From assembly GCA_030848705.1 (NCBI GenBank), contig CM061244.1:49765190-49829189 (forward strand): 64,000 nucleotides of DNA, written 5' to 3'. Shown here one piece after another: positions 10,532 through 22,639 of the stretch. The notes under the pieces were generated by a model. That model had not been told where the DNA came from. It worked only from the letters and a program-made list of their open reading frames with translations, and did not search any database. A program made the position numbers and the translations under genes. Position 1 is the stretch's first letter. Each line of letters opens with the position of its first letter. This DNA is from Heracleum sosnowskyi (Eukaryota > Streptophyta > Magnoliopsida > Apiales > Apiaceae).

Positions 10532-13429
10532 CTATGTTTCATAGACAGTGAAGACTTTGAAGGAATCAATCACAGTGTTCAGTTTGTCCTTCATCTTCTC
10601 CCATCTTCTCTCATTGGCTCCTGTTGTCACAGTGTAGAGCTTTCCTGCATTAGAGAGTTGGCGTCAGTGATGTATAGTCTAAGTTTATGTGAAAAATTGC
10701 AGTAGAACATCCCTCGAGAATCGAGAACTGAATACTTGAACTACAAGAACATGTTTTAAGCACACCAAGACCCAATCTTACAGTCTATAAGAATAAAGAA
10801 AAGACTCCAGCCTTCTGTTCAACAGGATCTAAGTTGTCCTATAGTTATTCTAGAGATCAGGAACCCCCTAAATACATTTGTTTACGCTGCTAAGTGCTCA
10901 GAGAAAAAGGTCCATTAGACAATTATTAGAATTTAATATAATCCTCAGGATACACAAAATTGTCATGCTCCACTTTCTTGGTGTTCTTTGTTATTTTTTG
11001 GGGTCAAGTTAAGTGTATATCTGGTCTAAAATAGCGTTACATTATCTGAATAAGGTGTTGAAAATGCTACAGCAGGGGGGGGCGTATTCATGGATAGTCT
11101 TGTCAAGGAAATATTTTTGTGGTTGGTCTTCTTTAGGAAACCAGTTTATGGAAGCATTCTGCAAATTCTAGGCGCGGGGACAGACACACAACCACTACTC
11201 TCTAGCGAACAACACTTTAAATAAGTTACCGTTTCCAATACAGATTGCGCTAAGAGCGTGGCGAGTGAAGTTTGGAGCTTTGGCAACAAACTCGAACGTG
11301 TAGTAAGTCTTTCCATCAACCTCATGCTGTAACATGAAATAAATAATGCAGCATAATCAAGGGTATGTATAGATATATAAATGCACCTATCGGAATATAG
11401 AAGCATCTTACTTAGTCAAATTGCTGCTATCCTATGCGAAATTATTGTAATAATCCATCAAACCACAAGCATTAGAACTTTTATGTTTGAGAAAATGAAA
11501 ACAAAGCATAAATCAGACCTATGGTCAAGATTATGCTTATCAGATGGATCCTTCATTGCAAGACAAACGAATTAACAATAGTTCTCTTTTATTTTCATAT
11601 AATAACTTCATAAAGAAGTTTATATAGTATGTTCACCTCTGCGGCGTCAATTAGTTTTGTCTTTTGCGAAGGAGGAGCCAAGACCTTTTTAATCAGAGCT
11701 TCCGAAACCTATAAACAATAGATAATTTATGATAAATTTATGCCTGCAATAAAAGACTAAGCATCCTCACTACATTCTGATACACAAACGAACAGCCTGA
11801 ACAAACACCTTTCAGAGGAAATATTAAACACTAATACAGTGCCAATGATAAAATATTATTGATACTCAAAGGAAGATAGTAATTAGAATGGATATAAAGA
11901 GTAGCAGGTACAGTATACATCTCGAGGCGAGCCAAGGTCATGAACGTCCTCTTTGCTAGTTGGAAATACATTAACACTGACATTTTCCAGTGGTTCAATA
12001 ACATCTTTAAATACTTTGTCTTGTCCTTCAATGACTATTTCCTGCTTGCATAAAGGAAAAGACGACAAAGTTCAAACAATGACAATATAAATGTAGCACA
12101 ACAAAGGCCTGATCCAAAAACCAAATATATACAGGTACGCCACAAAGCTAAGTTGCTGAAGAAACCATAAACTTACTAAGTTGCAGCGGTATCTAAAACA
12201 ACACTGTAGCAACACCTACCTGCCACCCAAATGGATAGACAAAAGAATACCCATCCTTCTTATCTGTAACTCCTAAAAAGCCCTTCTTTGTTTCTGCAGC
12301 AACTGAGCCATATCAAGGGTTTGTCTTAGAAAATTGGCCAATATCATAGGGCATTTATTGAGTGATTTTTTACAAATAAATTAAGTTTGCATTAGGAGAG
12401 TCATATTAAAACTGGAACTTTTTAACGAAAGAGAGATTCATACATGAAATTGTTTGGTCCGACAGCAACATCCATGGGGCTGCTATTGTCCCAACAGCAA
12501 GCAATTGACGCCTTCCAGGTTTATCTAAAGGAAATAATTCAATGGTAATAGATTCCATAAAGAAACACTAACAGTGTAATTATACTTATGTACTCGCTCC
12601 CATTCTGTGCAGACAAGATTTCAATATTACATAACATGCACAGTTGGGAAGCAAACAAATATCTCATGAGAATTTAGAAGACGTCGAACTAGATTACTAT
12701 TTATGTGAGAATATCAGCACTGGAAACATTCTAACTAAAAAATGTATTGACAAATGACTTCTTTTATTTCCATAGAATTTGTTCTTTAATTATTATGTTT
12801 CTCGTCAACTAGACTTAAGTCATAGTATTTTTTTATCGCAATTCCATTGTCAAAGCTGGAGCCTTTGCAGAAACAACATACTTACTCAACAGAGTAGACT
12901 TAAGTTGAATGCACACCTTACCCTCCTCTCCGGATACACTAATATGTCTGTTTGGTGATTGGACTAAATAGGAATCCTCACAAAGAGTGAAATAATGAAC
13001 TAAAGCTAAGAGGTATCTTAAAATATGAATCCACAATCATAATGCTGAAATGCTTATAACTTTCCATTATACCCATTAATCATACACCAATTTAAATATC
13101 AATAATCAATCATATCACAAGCATTGTAACCACAACATGAATCATATCACAACCAGTAAAACCCATAATTAATATTTTTAAAAAAAAACACACACACACA
13201 CACCTAGTGAATGCCGAAGCCATCTTTCTCTTTCTTGATCATTTGTAGAAGTGCATTCATCAGCAGAAGTATTCACGATCCCTCTAAGCTTCCTCTGTTG
13301 GCATTCTTGAAATTGTTTGGGTGATTTTTGAAACCCAGAAAAAGTAAAAGAATGGTTAGCAAGAATAGAGGGTCTATAATAAAAAAATGGGAACTTTGTA
13401 GTTGTAAGAGACTGGATTGTTACTTCCAT
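10532..13429 (-). CDS. PPL1: PsbP-like protein 1-type thylakoid lumen protein (seven exons)
   Basis: Exons, in order on the minus strand, are 13429-13204, 12524-12444, 12302-12220, 12041-11919, 11708-11637, 11326-11230 and 10644-10532. All introns are GT-AG and the phases join into 264 codons. The first 75 residues are a plastid transit peptide. Exon 2 carries Arg-Arg followed by a hydrophobic stretch and an SFAAE end, the twin-arginine lumen-targeting form. The rest is one PsbP domain with the blocks DKKDGYSFVYPFGWQ, VFKDVIEPLE, LIKKVLAPP and TTGANERRWEKMKD. The AAETKKGFL mature start and these blocks fit PPL1, linked in Arabidopsis to photosystem II repair after light stress, better than PsbP itself. 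The symbol is given on resemblance. Intron 1 starts inside a CA/GT repeat. Confidence 0.85.
13189..13203. repeat. CA/GT microsatellite forming the intron 1 donor
   Basis: A run of about seven CA dinucleotides after an A8 tract. On the gene strand this reads GTGTGTGTG directly after the exon end CACTAG, so the repeat itself supplies the 5' splice site of the PsbP-like gene. Confidence 0.8.
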
Positions 13430-13987
13430 TTTAGTACTTTTGTGTGTATATATGTCTTAAAATTGTTGTGTGTTGTTGTAAGGGACTATAAGTTCAGTAG
13501 GGAGCATGATAACATGGTAGGAAAGTATGTGGTTTGTATTTCAAGTCTTTTTCTTAGATAGGATAAAGTAGTATGTTTGTTATTGGTTTTGGTCTTGTTT
13601 TTGCAACTTTAAATTTTCTTCCCCCTGTCTACAATGGTTAATCACTAGTATGTTTTTCCACTTCTCCTTTGATTATGTAAATTTATTAGCTTTCATTTAT
13701 TTCTTCTTTTTTCTGACAATTTATTGGTTTTTTTTTTATGATTGCTGATTGGTATCTCCGAAATTTATGTAGTGTCTCGTATTTCCCTGTTGTATAAATT
13801 TTTATGCGCAAGTCGACATTTTTCTGTGTAAACTACACAAAATTTACATGTTTATCGCAAATTATCTTGGTGCTTGTAGATTTTCTTTTAAAGGAGTAGT
13901 AATATAAATAAAAACAAAACTTTCTTAAATAGGAATGGTACATAATTTTATTAATAAATAAAGGCATATTTCGCAAACAAACAAAAA
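13430..13987. other. Upstream region of the PsbP-like gene
   Basis: Non-coding 558 bp holding the presumed promoter and 5' UTR of the minus-strand gene. It is rich in T tracts on the plus strand. No specific element can be named with confidence. Confidence 0.5.
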
Positions 13988-14724
13988 TCTATTACTATAT
14001 ATTAAACCATAACACAAGGGCAAAAAATGTCATCTTAATGTCTGTGAAATTACAATTTTCTCCATATTTTTTGAAAAATTACAAAAATGTCACCCATTTA
14101 ATGTTTATGCAAAAATTAAATTAAATATGTTAGTCTTGAGAATTGAATTTGTGACCTTCTACAATCCAACTTGCACCACAATCATTGTGCTAATCTTTGT
14201 TTTGAGTTTACTTTCAAAATTTTAATAGATAAATCACATATTCTCCCATCTTTTTTTATTTTTATTATAAAGTAAATAAATATTGATTTATATTATTTCT
14301 AGAATATTGCACAATATATAATTACAAAAAATATTTTTATCGATTGAGCATGATCTACAATTCTCTTTTGTCAATTTAAATGATTGATATATGTCATTTT
14401 AATACCTATGAATTTACGATTTTGCTCCTATATGTTAAAAAATTACAAAAAACACATTCTTTTTTATATTTATGCAAAAAGTAGATGAAATTATATTAGT
14501 GTTGAAAATCGAACCACTAACCTTCTCTAATCAAACTCATACCATAACCATTATACTATACGTTATTTTGAGTTTTTTTTAAAAATATTTTTAGATAAAT
14601 CACATTTTCTCCAAAAAAAACGTTGGTTTATATTATTTATAGAATTTTGCATATTATATATTCCAAAAAAATATTTCAATGGATTGAGTATACTCTATAT
14701 TTCTCTTTTGTCATTTTAAATGAT
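13988..14724 (+). mobile_element. Two tandem diverged Helitron-like units
   Basis: The first unit opens with TCTATTACTATATATTAAAC after an A, as Helitrons do, and runs to about 14387. The second, diverged, unit runs from there to 14724. Both share the order: 'aattacaattt/attttgctcc', 'atttatgcaaaaa', 'ttgagttt', 'gataaatcacat' and an end with 'tctcttttgtcatttaaatgatt'. No coding is present. The copia LTR starts exactly at the end of the second unit. A related fragment is at 2662-3030. Confidence 0.45.
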
Positions 14725-15785
14725 TGTGTGGTCCTTGAATATTGAGGAGGGGAGGGGAGGGGAGGGGAGGGGGGGGTTGAATGTAATACTGATAAATCTC
14801 AATCTACGCTTCAACAACTAAAACTAAGATTAACGTTTATCAGTTTAAGAATTGCAAACACAAGTAGACACAAGTAGTTTTTCTCATAAAATAAATGTTT
14901 TATTTATTTTGCAAAGTGTTGCTACAACCTCAAGAAAATATCAGTTTTCTTGAGCTTCAATTTCTCGAGTGATGCATAGAATGAAGTGAGATAGTCTAAG
15001 TAAACTAATCCTATCTCTATCATCACGGGTTTGTGAAACTGCTGTCATTTTCATGTGGCAGCTTCTTACAAATTGTCTACCCGTGTGTCTTACCTAAATT
15101 GCTATACAAACAAGTTTATCATTACTGGAAAAAGCAATCTATATACGTTCTATATTTAGCTAACACAATTCAGTAGATGTTGATTTGTCATACTCTTGAA
15201 TTGGTGAGCTTTGTCATGTGATCTCTCAAGCTTCTGTCGTAGTCTTGCAGACCTGATGCAATGTTGGGATACTGCAGCACGCCCGTTTCTTGAACATCCA
15301 AACTGTCACATGTTTGATTGGGTAGATCCCCAATACAAAGATTATCCCTTTGAGACAGTATCCTGATCTTCAAGCTTGCTGTCACGAGAATGTGCTTTTG
15401 GTGACAGTAAGAAATCCCCGCAATAGATGATGTCAGGGGTTCCAAGCTTGCTGTCGGATTAAGGTAAAATTGCTGTCTCAGGGCTTCCGCCAATGTTGCT
15501 GTCAGAGTGGATATGCTGTCGTGACTTGCAACATGATGTCTTCTTGTAACCTTACTGTCAGTGCCATGACAGTAATATTTATTCTTGCTGTCTTCTTAAA
15601 GCACTTCTTGAGGCTTGAACAAACAAATGAACTTCTACCAAGATGTACTAATATCTTATTTAACAGTAAACAAAATGGTTACAAGAACATACTCTGGCTG
15701 TGACAGTATGTTCATACTTAATAAAATTAAGCATTAAAAATATCTAGTCAAGTTGTCTCATAACTATCACCCATAAATCCTAACA
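14725..15785 (-). repeat. 3' LTR of SIRE-type element C1
   Basis: On the minus strand the LTR starts TGTTAGG directly after the polypurine tract and ends GGACCACACA, about 1061 bp. The left flank is ATGAT (14720-14724); the matching duplication is outside the window. It is strikingly rich in CTGTC/GACAG words (about 13 by eye between 15188 and 15710) and carries a C-rich tract near its end on the element strand. Confidence 0.75.
14745..14776. repeat. (GGAGG)n G-tract near the C1 LTR end
   Basis: The plus strand reads a run of GGGGA units ending in nine or more Gs, enough runs of G to form a quadruplex. On the element strand it is the C-rich tract seen near the ends of SIRE LTRs, here lengthened by repeat expansion. 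Confidence 0.8.
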
Positions 15786-15797
15786 ATCTCCCCCAAT
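15786..15797 (-). promoter_or_regulatory. Polypurine tract of C1
   Basis: Minus strand AATTGGGGGAGATTG, immediately before the LTR start TGTTAGG. This is the usual SIRE-type plus-strand priming site. Confidence 0.8.
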
Positions 15798-15880
15798 TTG
15801 TTTTTATGTACAATAATAACAAATTCACAATTAATACATGCTGACAACTTAACTAACAAGATCAGAATAGATAAAGATTT

Positions 15881-17873
15881 TCACTTAGCTTCAGATTTCC
15901 TTTTCTGTCTTGCTTCATCCTCTCTGTCGAGAGCTTCTTTCAAAATCTCCTTGAGTCCTTCCACCATTGATATTTCATCAGGAGAGGTGGAATCATCTTC
16001 AATCTCATTAATGTACCTTTGGACTGCTTTGGAGAGACATACTCTAGTATCCTGGAGATCTGTCCACAATTCTTGACCAAAGGCATAAGTTCTGAACCTC
16101 AATTTACCTTCAACAAGTTTAAATCTTCTTCCAGGATATGCATTCAGGGTTTTTCTTCTTGATTTGTCCAGCTTTGAGTTCTCACCCTTTCTTCTTTGAA
16201 GAATGCTCTCAATCTCAAAAGAACACAACTGTTCTAATGGATGAGTTGATCCAATTCCATGTAGAGTAAGTCTTTCAAAGCACTTGTTCTGAGCTTATGA
16301 AAGCTTCTCACAGGGATCTCTTCCCTTATGAACTTGATCCTCAGAGGATTTTCTAGCATACAGGGTTGGTAATTGGGTCCTTCACTCTCCACCATGTTTG
16401 CTTCTTTGCACTTGTTCAGGAATGGAGCTTCCATATCTTCAGTAGCCTCTCTTCTTGTTGGATTTGAGGGTCCTTCTTGACTTGGTTGGGCTTGCACCTC
16501 TTCTTCAGGAAGATCCTCTTCATAGTCAGCTATTTCTTCATCAGAGTACTCCAACAAATGAGTAATGTCAGCATCATCATGATCTTCAAACATACCAAAC
16601 TTCTGATAGAATTCCATATCTCTTTCATCCTTGTACTTCAGAACATGTTCCATGACACTGTTGGGTACATTGTCATAGCTTTGTAGTAGCTCCACCATTC
16701 TGTCCAAGAAGAAGTAATCAATTCTTCTCCTGACTTTTGTTCTTACAATCACAGGAATGTCATTCACAGAAATTGACTCAACTTCCATGATGAAGTCCTT
16801 ATAAACCTTTATTGACCTTGATGAATCCCACCAGAGAGTGTACATGTTTGCCTCCTGGTTAGCATTTAACTCCATTTCAACATTCCTGATTTCCTTGGAT
16901 TTAGCATGTTGCACTTCAAGAGAGTTTGGATATTTGATTTGAAGTGGCTTCCTCAAATTCCTGAATAGCCCTGTAGCTTTCTCCTTTCCTGAGTACTTAG
17001 TCTTTCCTTTCTTTGCCTTGGCAGATTCCTCGGGTTTAGGTTCCTGTCTAGAAAACCAAGCTCTGGCTAAGGATTTTGTCCTCTTAGATTTGATAGTTGG
17101 CTTGATTTCATCCTTGACAACATCTTCTTTGACAGTGTCCTTCAAGACAGTATCTTCTGTGACAGTGTCCTCCATGACAGTATCTTCTTTGACAGTGTCT
17201 TCCATGACAGCTTCTTTCAGGACAGTGTCTTCCATGACAGCTTCTTTGGTGATAGTATCTTTTTCAGCATTTATACTGTCTACAGCACATTTCAAGATAT
17301 TTGCCTCCAAAGCTTCAATTATTTCAGACTCCTCTTCTTCTGTAACTCCAACATATTTCTTTTCTTGCACAGGAGCTTCTTCTTTGTTTTCCTCTTGGGA
17401 TTTAGTTCCAACATTCCCAGAAGTGCTTCCACTAGCATTTCCTGCTACTCCAGTTCTTCCACTTCCATCCAACTCATCATCATCATCAACATAACAGCTT
17501 TCACCTTGATCAGCTCTTATGGAGTTTGCTTTGGAGATCATCTTCTTTATTGTAGAGCTCAGTTCCTTGTCTCTCTTCACCAGCAATTTGTGAATTGCTT
17601 TGACAACTAGAGCTCTTTCCTTGTTGGCTTTGGAGTTGAGAATCATGTCTAGCACCTTCAGTATTGCCTTTGACTCCATTGAGGAAGGGCCTCCTAGACT
17701 CATGTATGCACATCTCCTGCTACCATTTCTTGTGGTAGTTGTATAGTAGACACATAATGGATTGGTGTAGACTTCTGGAAGTTTCTCTGAGATTAAGTTC
17801 AACATTTGCAATTGCAGAATCTCATTGAAGGGTGTATGGTTTGCCTTGATTTTGTTCTTCATCACAGTTAACA
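15881..17873 (-). pseudogene. C1 extra 3' ORF, C-terminal part
   Basis: Two minus-strand frames, 17874-16234 (546 codons) and 16228-15881 (115 codons), belong together: the first stops at 16234 just where the second becomes coding in the next frame, consistent with a one-base frameshift near 16235. The protein is charged. Residues roughly 180-265 hold short repeats built on EDTV/KEAVMEDTV. The C-terminal part is rich in Arg/Lys and Glu. No enzyme motif is visible. It is the last third of the SIRE-type extra ORF, whose function is unknown; an env-like role has been proposed for other family members but nothing here proves it. The start at 17874 is created by the Tekay-1 junction, not a real start. 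Confidence 0.7.
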
Positions 17874-20800
17874 TATAACGACTCAGAAAAACGCTTGTAC
17901 AGTATTAATATTAATAATATTTGAGATCTATGATATGTGAATATTGTGTGAAAGGTGGAAATTTGAAAATGTGATGATTAGATGTTTACTTTGTGAATGG
18001 TATGGATTAAAATATATGTGTATGCTTTTAATTGCATTTTATATGAATTTCTTATTAAAAATTAGTTCTTTTTGACCTTCCGGAAATTTTATAAAATCAT
18101 AGGAGATTCTTTTTATTGTGAAATCTTTTTCACAACCTTTCTTTTATATTCTATTATTTTCTAAAATTAGTGGAGGAATTTATTTTTGGCTTTAAGGATT
18201 TAAAAACGATTTTATGAGTTAAATGTCATTTATGTGATTTAAACTTTGAAAATTCATATAAAATTTATTTTTGATCCCAAAATAATTTTAATAATATGGG
18301 GGAGGAGATAATTTTATACTCTTTATTTTAAAAATGTGAAAAATCATTTTATCCCATACTTATTTTTATTTTCAGATTTTACAATGCAATATTTTCTAGT
18401 TTATAAATCAAAAGAAACAAAATCAAAACAAAACAATTTTATTGTTTTTAATCAAACCCCCAGCTATATATCCCCCGGAACAGGACCCCCTTTCTTTTCA
18501 TTTTTCTCTTGGTCGTGCTCTCTTTCTCTCCAAAGAAATCTCTCTCGTTTCTTACCAACACCGCTATAATTCTTCAATTTCCATAGCTCTTTTCTTTTGT
18601 TCATTGCTGGCAACGTATGTGCGTGTGATATTTGTGCGGGTGTGTGTATATGTATGTATCGAAGTGTGTGTGTGTAAGGTCGAGGGTGACATGCAATGGT
18701 GAAGAGGTAGCGTTTGAGTGAATTGGTGGAGGAATAAGGACATATATTGTGATTGGGGGTGGTGTGCGGTTGTGTGGACCCATTTCGGCCATCACCGTGA
18801 ACCACCGCCACCGGCGGTGATCGGAAGTGAGCCGGTGGCCTGGGTTTGAAGTTAAATAGCTCTATCTTGATTTTAAATCATGTCTTTAACTCTGCATGTT
18901 AGTTTTTTTTATGTTATGTGAACAATTTCAGTTTGCATGTGAATTATTTGACCGGAATTGATGTGTAAGTGGAAGATTGTGAATGATTTTGAGTTCTTAT
19001 GAATTGCATGTTAATATTTCAGTGGTTATTGAATATTTAATTGATTTTCAGTTTGGTCTTAGCAGAGAAATCGGTTTTTATAATAATGATAAGTATTAGG
19101 GGTTTTAGTGTTTGGACTTTAATTAAAAAGAGGATGAGAATCATGTTGGTTTGTCAAGAAACTGCCCTGTTCTGCTCTGGTCATTCGTGACTGCTTGTTC
19201 CCTGTTTTGGGCAGTGGGTATACAATGTAAATGTTCTACTCGGAGTCTAGTTTGTCCACGCGAAAACCTTGTGTCATTTATGCATCTTTTACTAAAAGTT
19301 GCGCAGCAGGAATTTTCTGTGATTTAGTACACACTTTAACCTGTTCGTTTTTAGTCTAAGTAAACTGTTCCGGAGATGAAATTTTTGTGCTAAGTTGGAT
19401 TAGTAATCAGAAAGTAGCCTGTCAAATGTGGTATTTATTTGATTAATTTTGGATTTATGAAAAATGTTTTAGTAAAGTATGCGCAGCAGAATTTTCAGCT
19501 TTTGAGATTGAATGCATTATTTGTAAAGGTGTTAAGGATATGGTTAGCATTGGTCAAGTTGATTTAAAGGGATAACCAAGTGTGGTATGATTTGAATGTT
19601 AGATTATATATATGTATTAAAGGAGTATGTTATGTGAACTTGAATGACAATGTGCGCTTATGTGAGTTTTGTGCTTATTATATGGTTAAGAGTTATAAGC
19701 GATATAAATATTATGTGTTTACGCGTTTATGGAATGTTGGGTAATTTAGAATAAGGATTAGAATTTTGAGAGGATCATTCTGAGATAGTATATACTCTTT
19801 TGTAGAGTCACGAGACGTGGAACATAGAGATAAAGGCAAGGCGAAGGCAGAAATTCAGTGAGTACAGTTTGTTTAAAAAGCTACTTAAGAATCCAAAGAA
19901 GTAGAGCCTAGAAAAAAGGCAAGACTAAGGTGGAGAACCAGTGAATGTGATTACTCTTTTTAGCTACTTAAGGCAAGTAATACTGACTTGCTTTCGTATT
20001 TCAATTCCCTTCTTTCATTTTTGCCATATGAATTGCTATCTTGTTTTATATACCTTTAATTCTGAAAATACATCATGTTCATTGATAAACCTTATTTCTG
20101 TTCATATACCATGTTGTTCCGTATACCATACTTTTTTTAATTCTTTTTCCTTAAACCTTTATACCCTGTCTATATCCATGTATTGAAACCTAATGACCTA
20201 TGATTCTATAATCTGAATTTGATCATCTACTTATGCATTCCTTTTATACATGAAAGTGGATATATCTGAACCCTTATTCTAATACATTTCTAGAACATAC
20301 CCGATGTCACATATTTCTTATATTCCACTAATAGAAACCCAGAATGATTCGATTTAACTTACCTGATTCCCAAAAGACTCTTTCTTATACAAACAGTATA
20401 GACACAACACCATGTCTTGTGAACCATATCTTGCTTGGACTTTTCTTCAAACTTTACCCTTATCCTTTGATTATACTTACATTTTGATGACTTTTGACCT
20501 GAGATTCTTTTACATAGATTTGAACTCGTACCTGTGAATCACACACTTACTTGAAATTGAAGATACATGAACTTTCACTTTGACTCTATACAAATACTTA
20601 TCTTTTGATTTAAAAAGGATTTCTTTCATAAGGAAGGTTTTTAAAAGAAAGGAAATTTCAAAGTTTAAATTCATTTAAATTCCGATTTATGGTTTCCACG
20701 GATTCCTAAGATTGGAGGCGTAAGAGGCCGAGTGACGCCGGTCCAACACTTTTAATTATAATACAATGACTAGGGATGGACTAGTCTAAAGGCCAATGTG

Positions 20801-21469
20801 TGCCTAATGGGACCCAATACAAGGACCAGAGGGACTATGTGTCCGGTATGAGGACTTTACGTGGCTGATCACCCGTATTGTCCGGTGCGTTGTGAAAAAT
20901 CTCCAAAATTACTTATTGCTTTTCATGAAAATAGATATCTTGATAATGAAATCAGTTTACTCTTTTGAAATTTTATATTCATTTCATTGTTCTGATAATC
21001 CCTTGATATGGATTCTGCTATACCTATGACATACATATTGATATTGGAAACCGTTTCACAGTGGTTAACTGTTTGACTATATTATTACTTGTTGAGCATT
21101 TGGCTCATTCTATTTCCTATTCTAACCCACAATTAAACGAGAAGATGGTACACTCGTATCGGACAGCTAGGAAGTCTTCTTATAGGGTTATACTTGAGAT
21201 GCCAGCCCAGGTAGGTGCTGACCACTTTTAGAAGGGGTTTTGTAATAGGGAACGTAGTGCTTTTGAGACACGGTTGTAATAACTTTTGAGATTTTTATTA
21301 TGTAATAAAATGAAGTAGATAGTTGATGCTTGTTTCATACCATTACCTGTCAAAGATCCATGGTAGAGTTGGGGTCGTGTCTGCATGTTTATATTATTAT
21401 TCACGGGTTTATATGTATAGAGGTTGTAGTGACTCCCCAATCATGACCCCAGATTGGGAGGGCGTCACA
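17874..21469 (+). repeat. Tekay-1 left LTR
   Basis: Starts at TATAACGACTCAG (TG mutated to TA) and ends CGTCACA before the primer-binding site; about 3596 bp. It is highly similar to 27266-30382, but has about 500 bp (19280-19790) that the other copy lacks. It holds the LTR mini-exon at 21145. Open stretches inside it, such as 18464-18811, are not considered genes. Confidence 0.8.
21145..21231 (+). CDS. LTR mini-ORF / predicted start exon (Tekay-1 left LTR)
   Basis: ATG at 21145 opens a basic 28-codon frame (MVHSYRTARKSS...), stop at 21229-21231. After 22 codons there is a strong donor, CAG|GTAGGT, at 21211 in phase 0. A pyrimidine-rich acceptor, TTGTTACAG, ends at 21682 after the primer-binding site, giving a predicted 472-nt intron. 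The exon beyond it opens in frame for about 16 codons before a stop, so the product is dead in this copy. Splicing is inferred. Confidence 0.45.
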   Translation: MVHSYRTARKSSYRVILEMPAQVGADHF

Positions 21470-21472
21470 GGT

Positions 21473-21484
21473 TGGTATCAGAGC
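21473..21484 (+). promoter_or_regulatory. Primer-binding site, initiator-Met tRNA
   Basis: TGGTATCAGAGC, three bases after the LTR end, is the complement of the 3' end of plant initiator-Met tRNA, the usual chromovirus primer. The same site occurs after the second LTR at about 30386. Confidence 0.85.
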
Positions 21485-22373
21485 GGTCAGTTTTTGGTCA
21501 CTGAAACAAGCCAGGATTAGGTGTAACAATAATAAGGGAATATAAGGTGAGAAGTAGGACTTGAGCTTATTAGGTAAGATAGGATTTGTAGATGCAAGTT
21601 ACTTTTTGGATGAGTATTAGTAGAATTAAGATAACCCTTTACCGTTTAAGTATTTTCTTGGTTTATTATTGTGTTGTTACAGATAAAGGCTGTTTCGAGA
21701 GATTACCCTTCATCTGAGATTCCTTTTTCCTAAGCCATATCCGTCAGTATCAGTGTATACACCCGGCCAAGTGGAGATTTACATTACCCTTTGGGTAAAT
21801 TTCTTTTCTGATAGTATAGCTGCAAGTCAAGGCAGAATTATTTCTTACATGACAAATGAAGGGGTTGGAGATGGGTGGAATATTCAAATAAATTATAGAT
21901 TATATGTGGATGATTGAGTTAGTATTTGAGATATTTTTAAAACAGGGCATAGTCCATTTTACGAATAGGTCATGCCGAATTTTCTGTAGAAATATTAACT
22001 TAAGTTATGCACTTCCATGTTATATAGTATTCCGACATATCGAGCGAGTATACGCTGGAACCATCCGAAGATCGAGTTATGGACGAGGAAACTAATTCGA
22101 AGCTGGAAGAGTCAATCGGAGCGTCGGAGCTACTAGTTCAGAAGACATCACTTGTAAATCTTTAAGTACTTTCCCGAATTTCATCAGCGACTTCGGCTAC
22201 ATCACGAATGCTATAGGAAACACCGTCCAAAGTTCCGTATCAAGTATAGTTAGCATTGAACGAGAGTAGAAGTTCCAAGATAATGTCTAGAAAGACTTAG
22301 ATAGATTCTTTGCGATATGATAACGATTTCACCCCCATGATAGGGACATTCATCTAAAGGAGTGGCCAACGTG

Positions 22374-22553
22374 TATATTCCTTCTTTATACAAGATTGCA
22401 TAAGTTAATTTACTAGCGGGACATATCTATAAGCTCAGACTGGAAATTAACTCCCCTAAGGACTATATTCCTTCTTTATACAAGATTGCATAAGTTAATT
22501 TACTAGCGGGACATATCTATAAGCTCAGACTGGAAATTAACTCCCCTAAGGAC
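22374..22553 (+). repeat. 90-bp perfect tandem duplication in the Tekay-1 leader
   Basis: The unit starting TATATTCCTTCTTTATACAA at 22374 is repeated head to tail from 22464. The second leader copy (near 31288) has a single unit, so the duplication arose after the leader copies separated. Confidence 0.9.
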
Positions 22554-22639
22554 CATCTACATGAGACAAGGCGTGATTACCTCCATTCGTTCGATGTAAG
22601 GATAAGTCTGTTCACAACTAGTCACTGATTTTATTCAAT

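Noticed and set aside
11146..11406. 86-codon minus ORF across exon 6
   Set aside because: Wrong frame: the exon 11326-11230 reads as PsbP domain in another frame with proper splice sites.
12833..13036. 67-codon minus ORF
   Set aside because: It lies in intron 1 of the PsbP-like gene; the flanking exons join in phase without it.
17018..17494. Ser/Val-rich plus-strand ORF of 158 codons
   Set aside because: Antisense shadow of the repeated EDTV part of the copia extra ORF.
18464..18811. 115-codon minus ORF (and its twin at 27815-28204)
   Set aside because: Both are at the same place in the two Tekay-1 LTRs and consist of His/Thr-rich text from GT repeats; no start context or domain.
21473..21484. 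Possible tRNA fragment
   Set aside because: It is the complement of the tRNA 3' end in primer-binding position, not a tRNA gene; no cloverleaf could be drawn.
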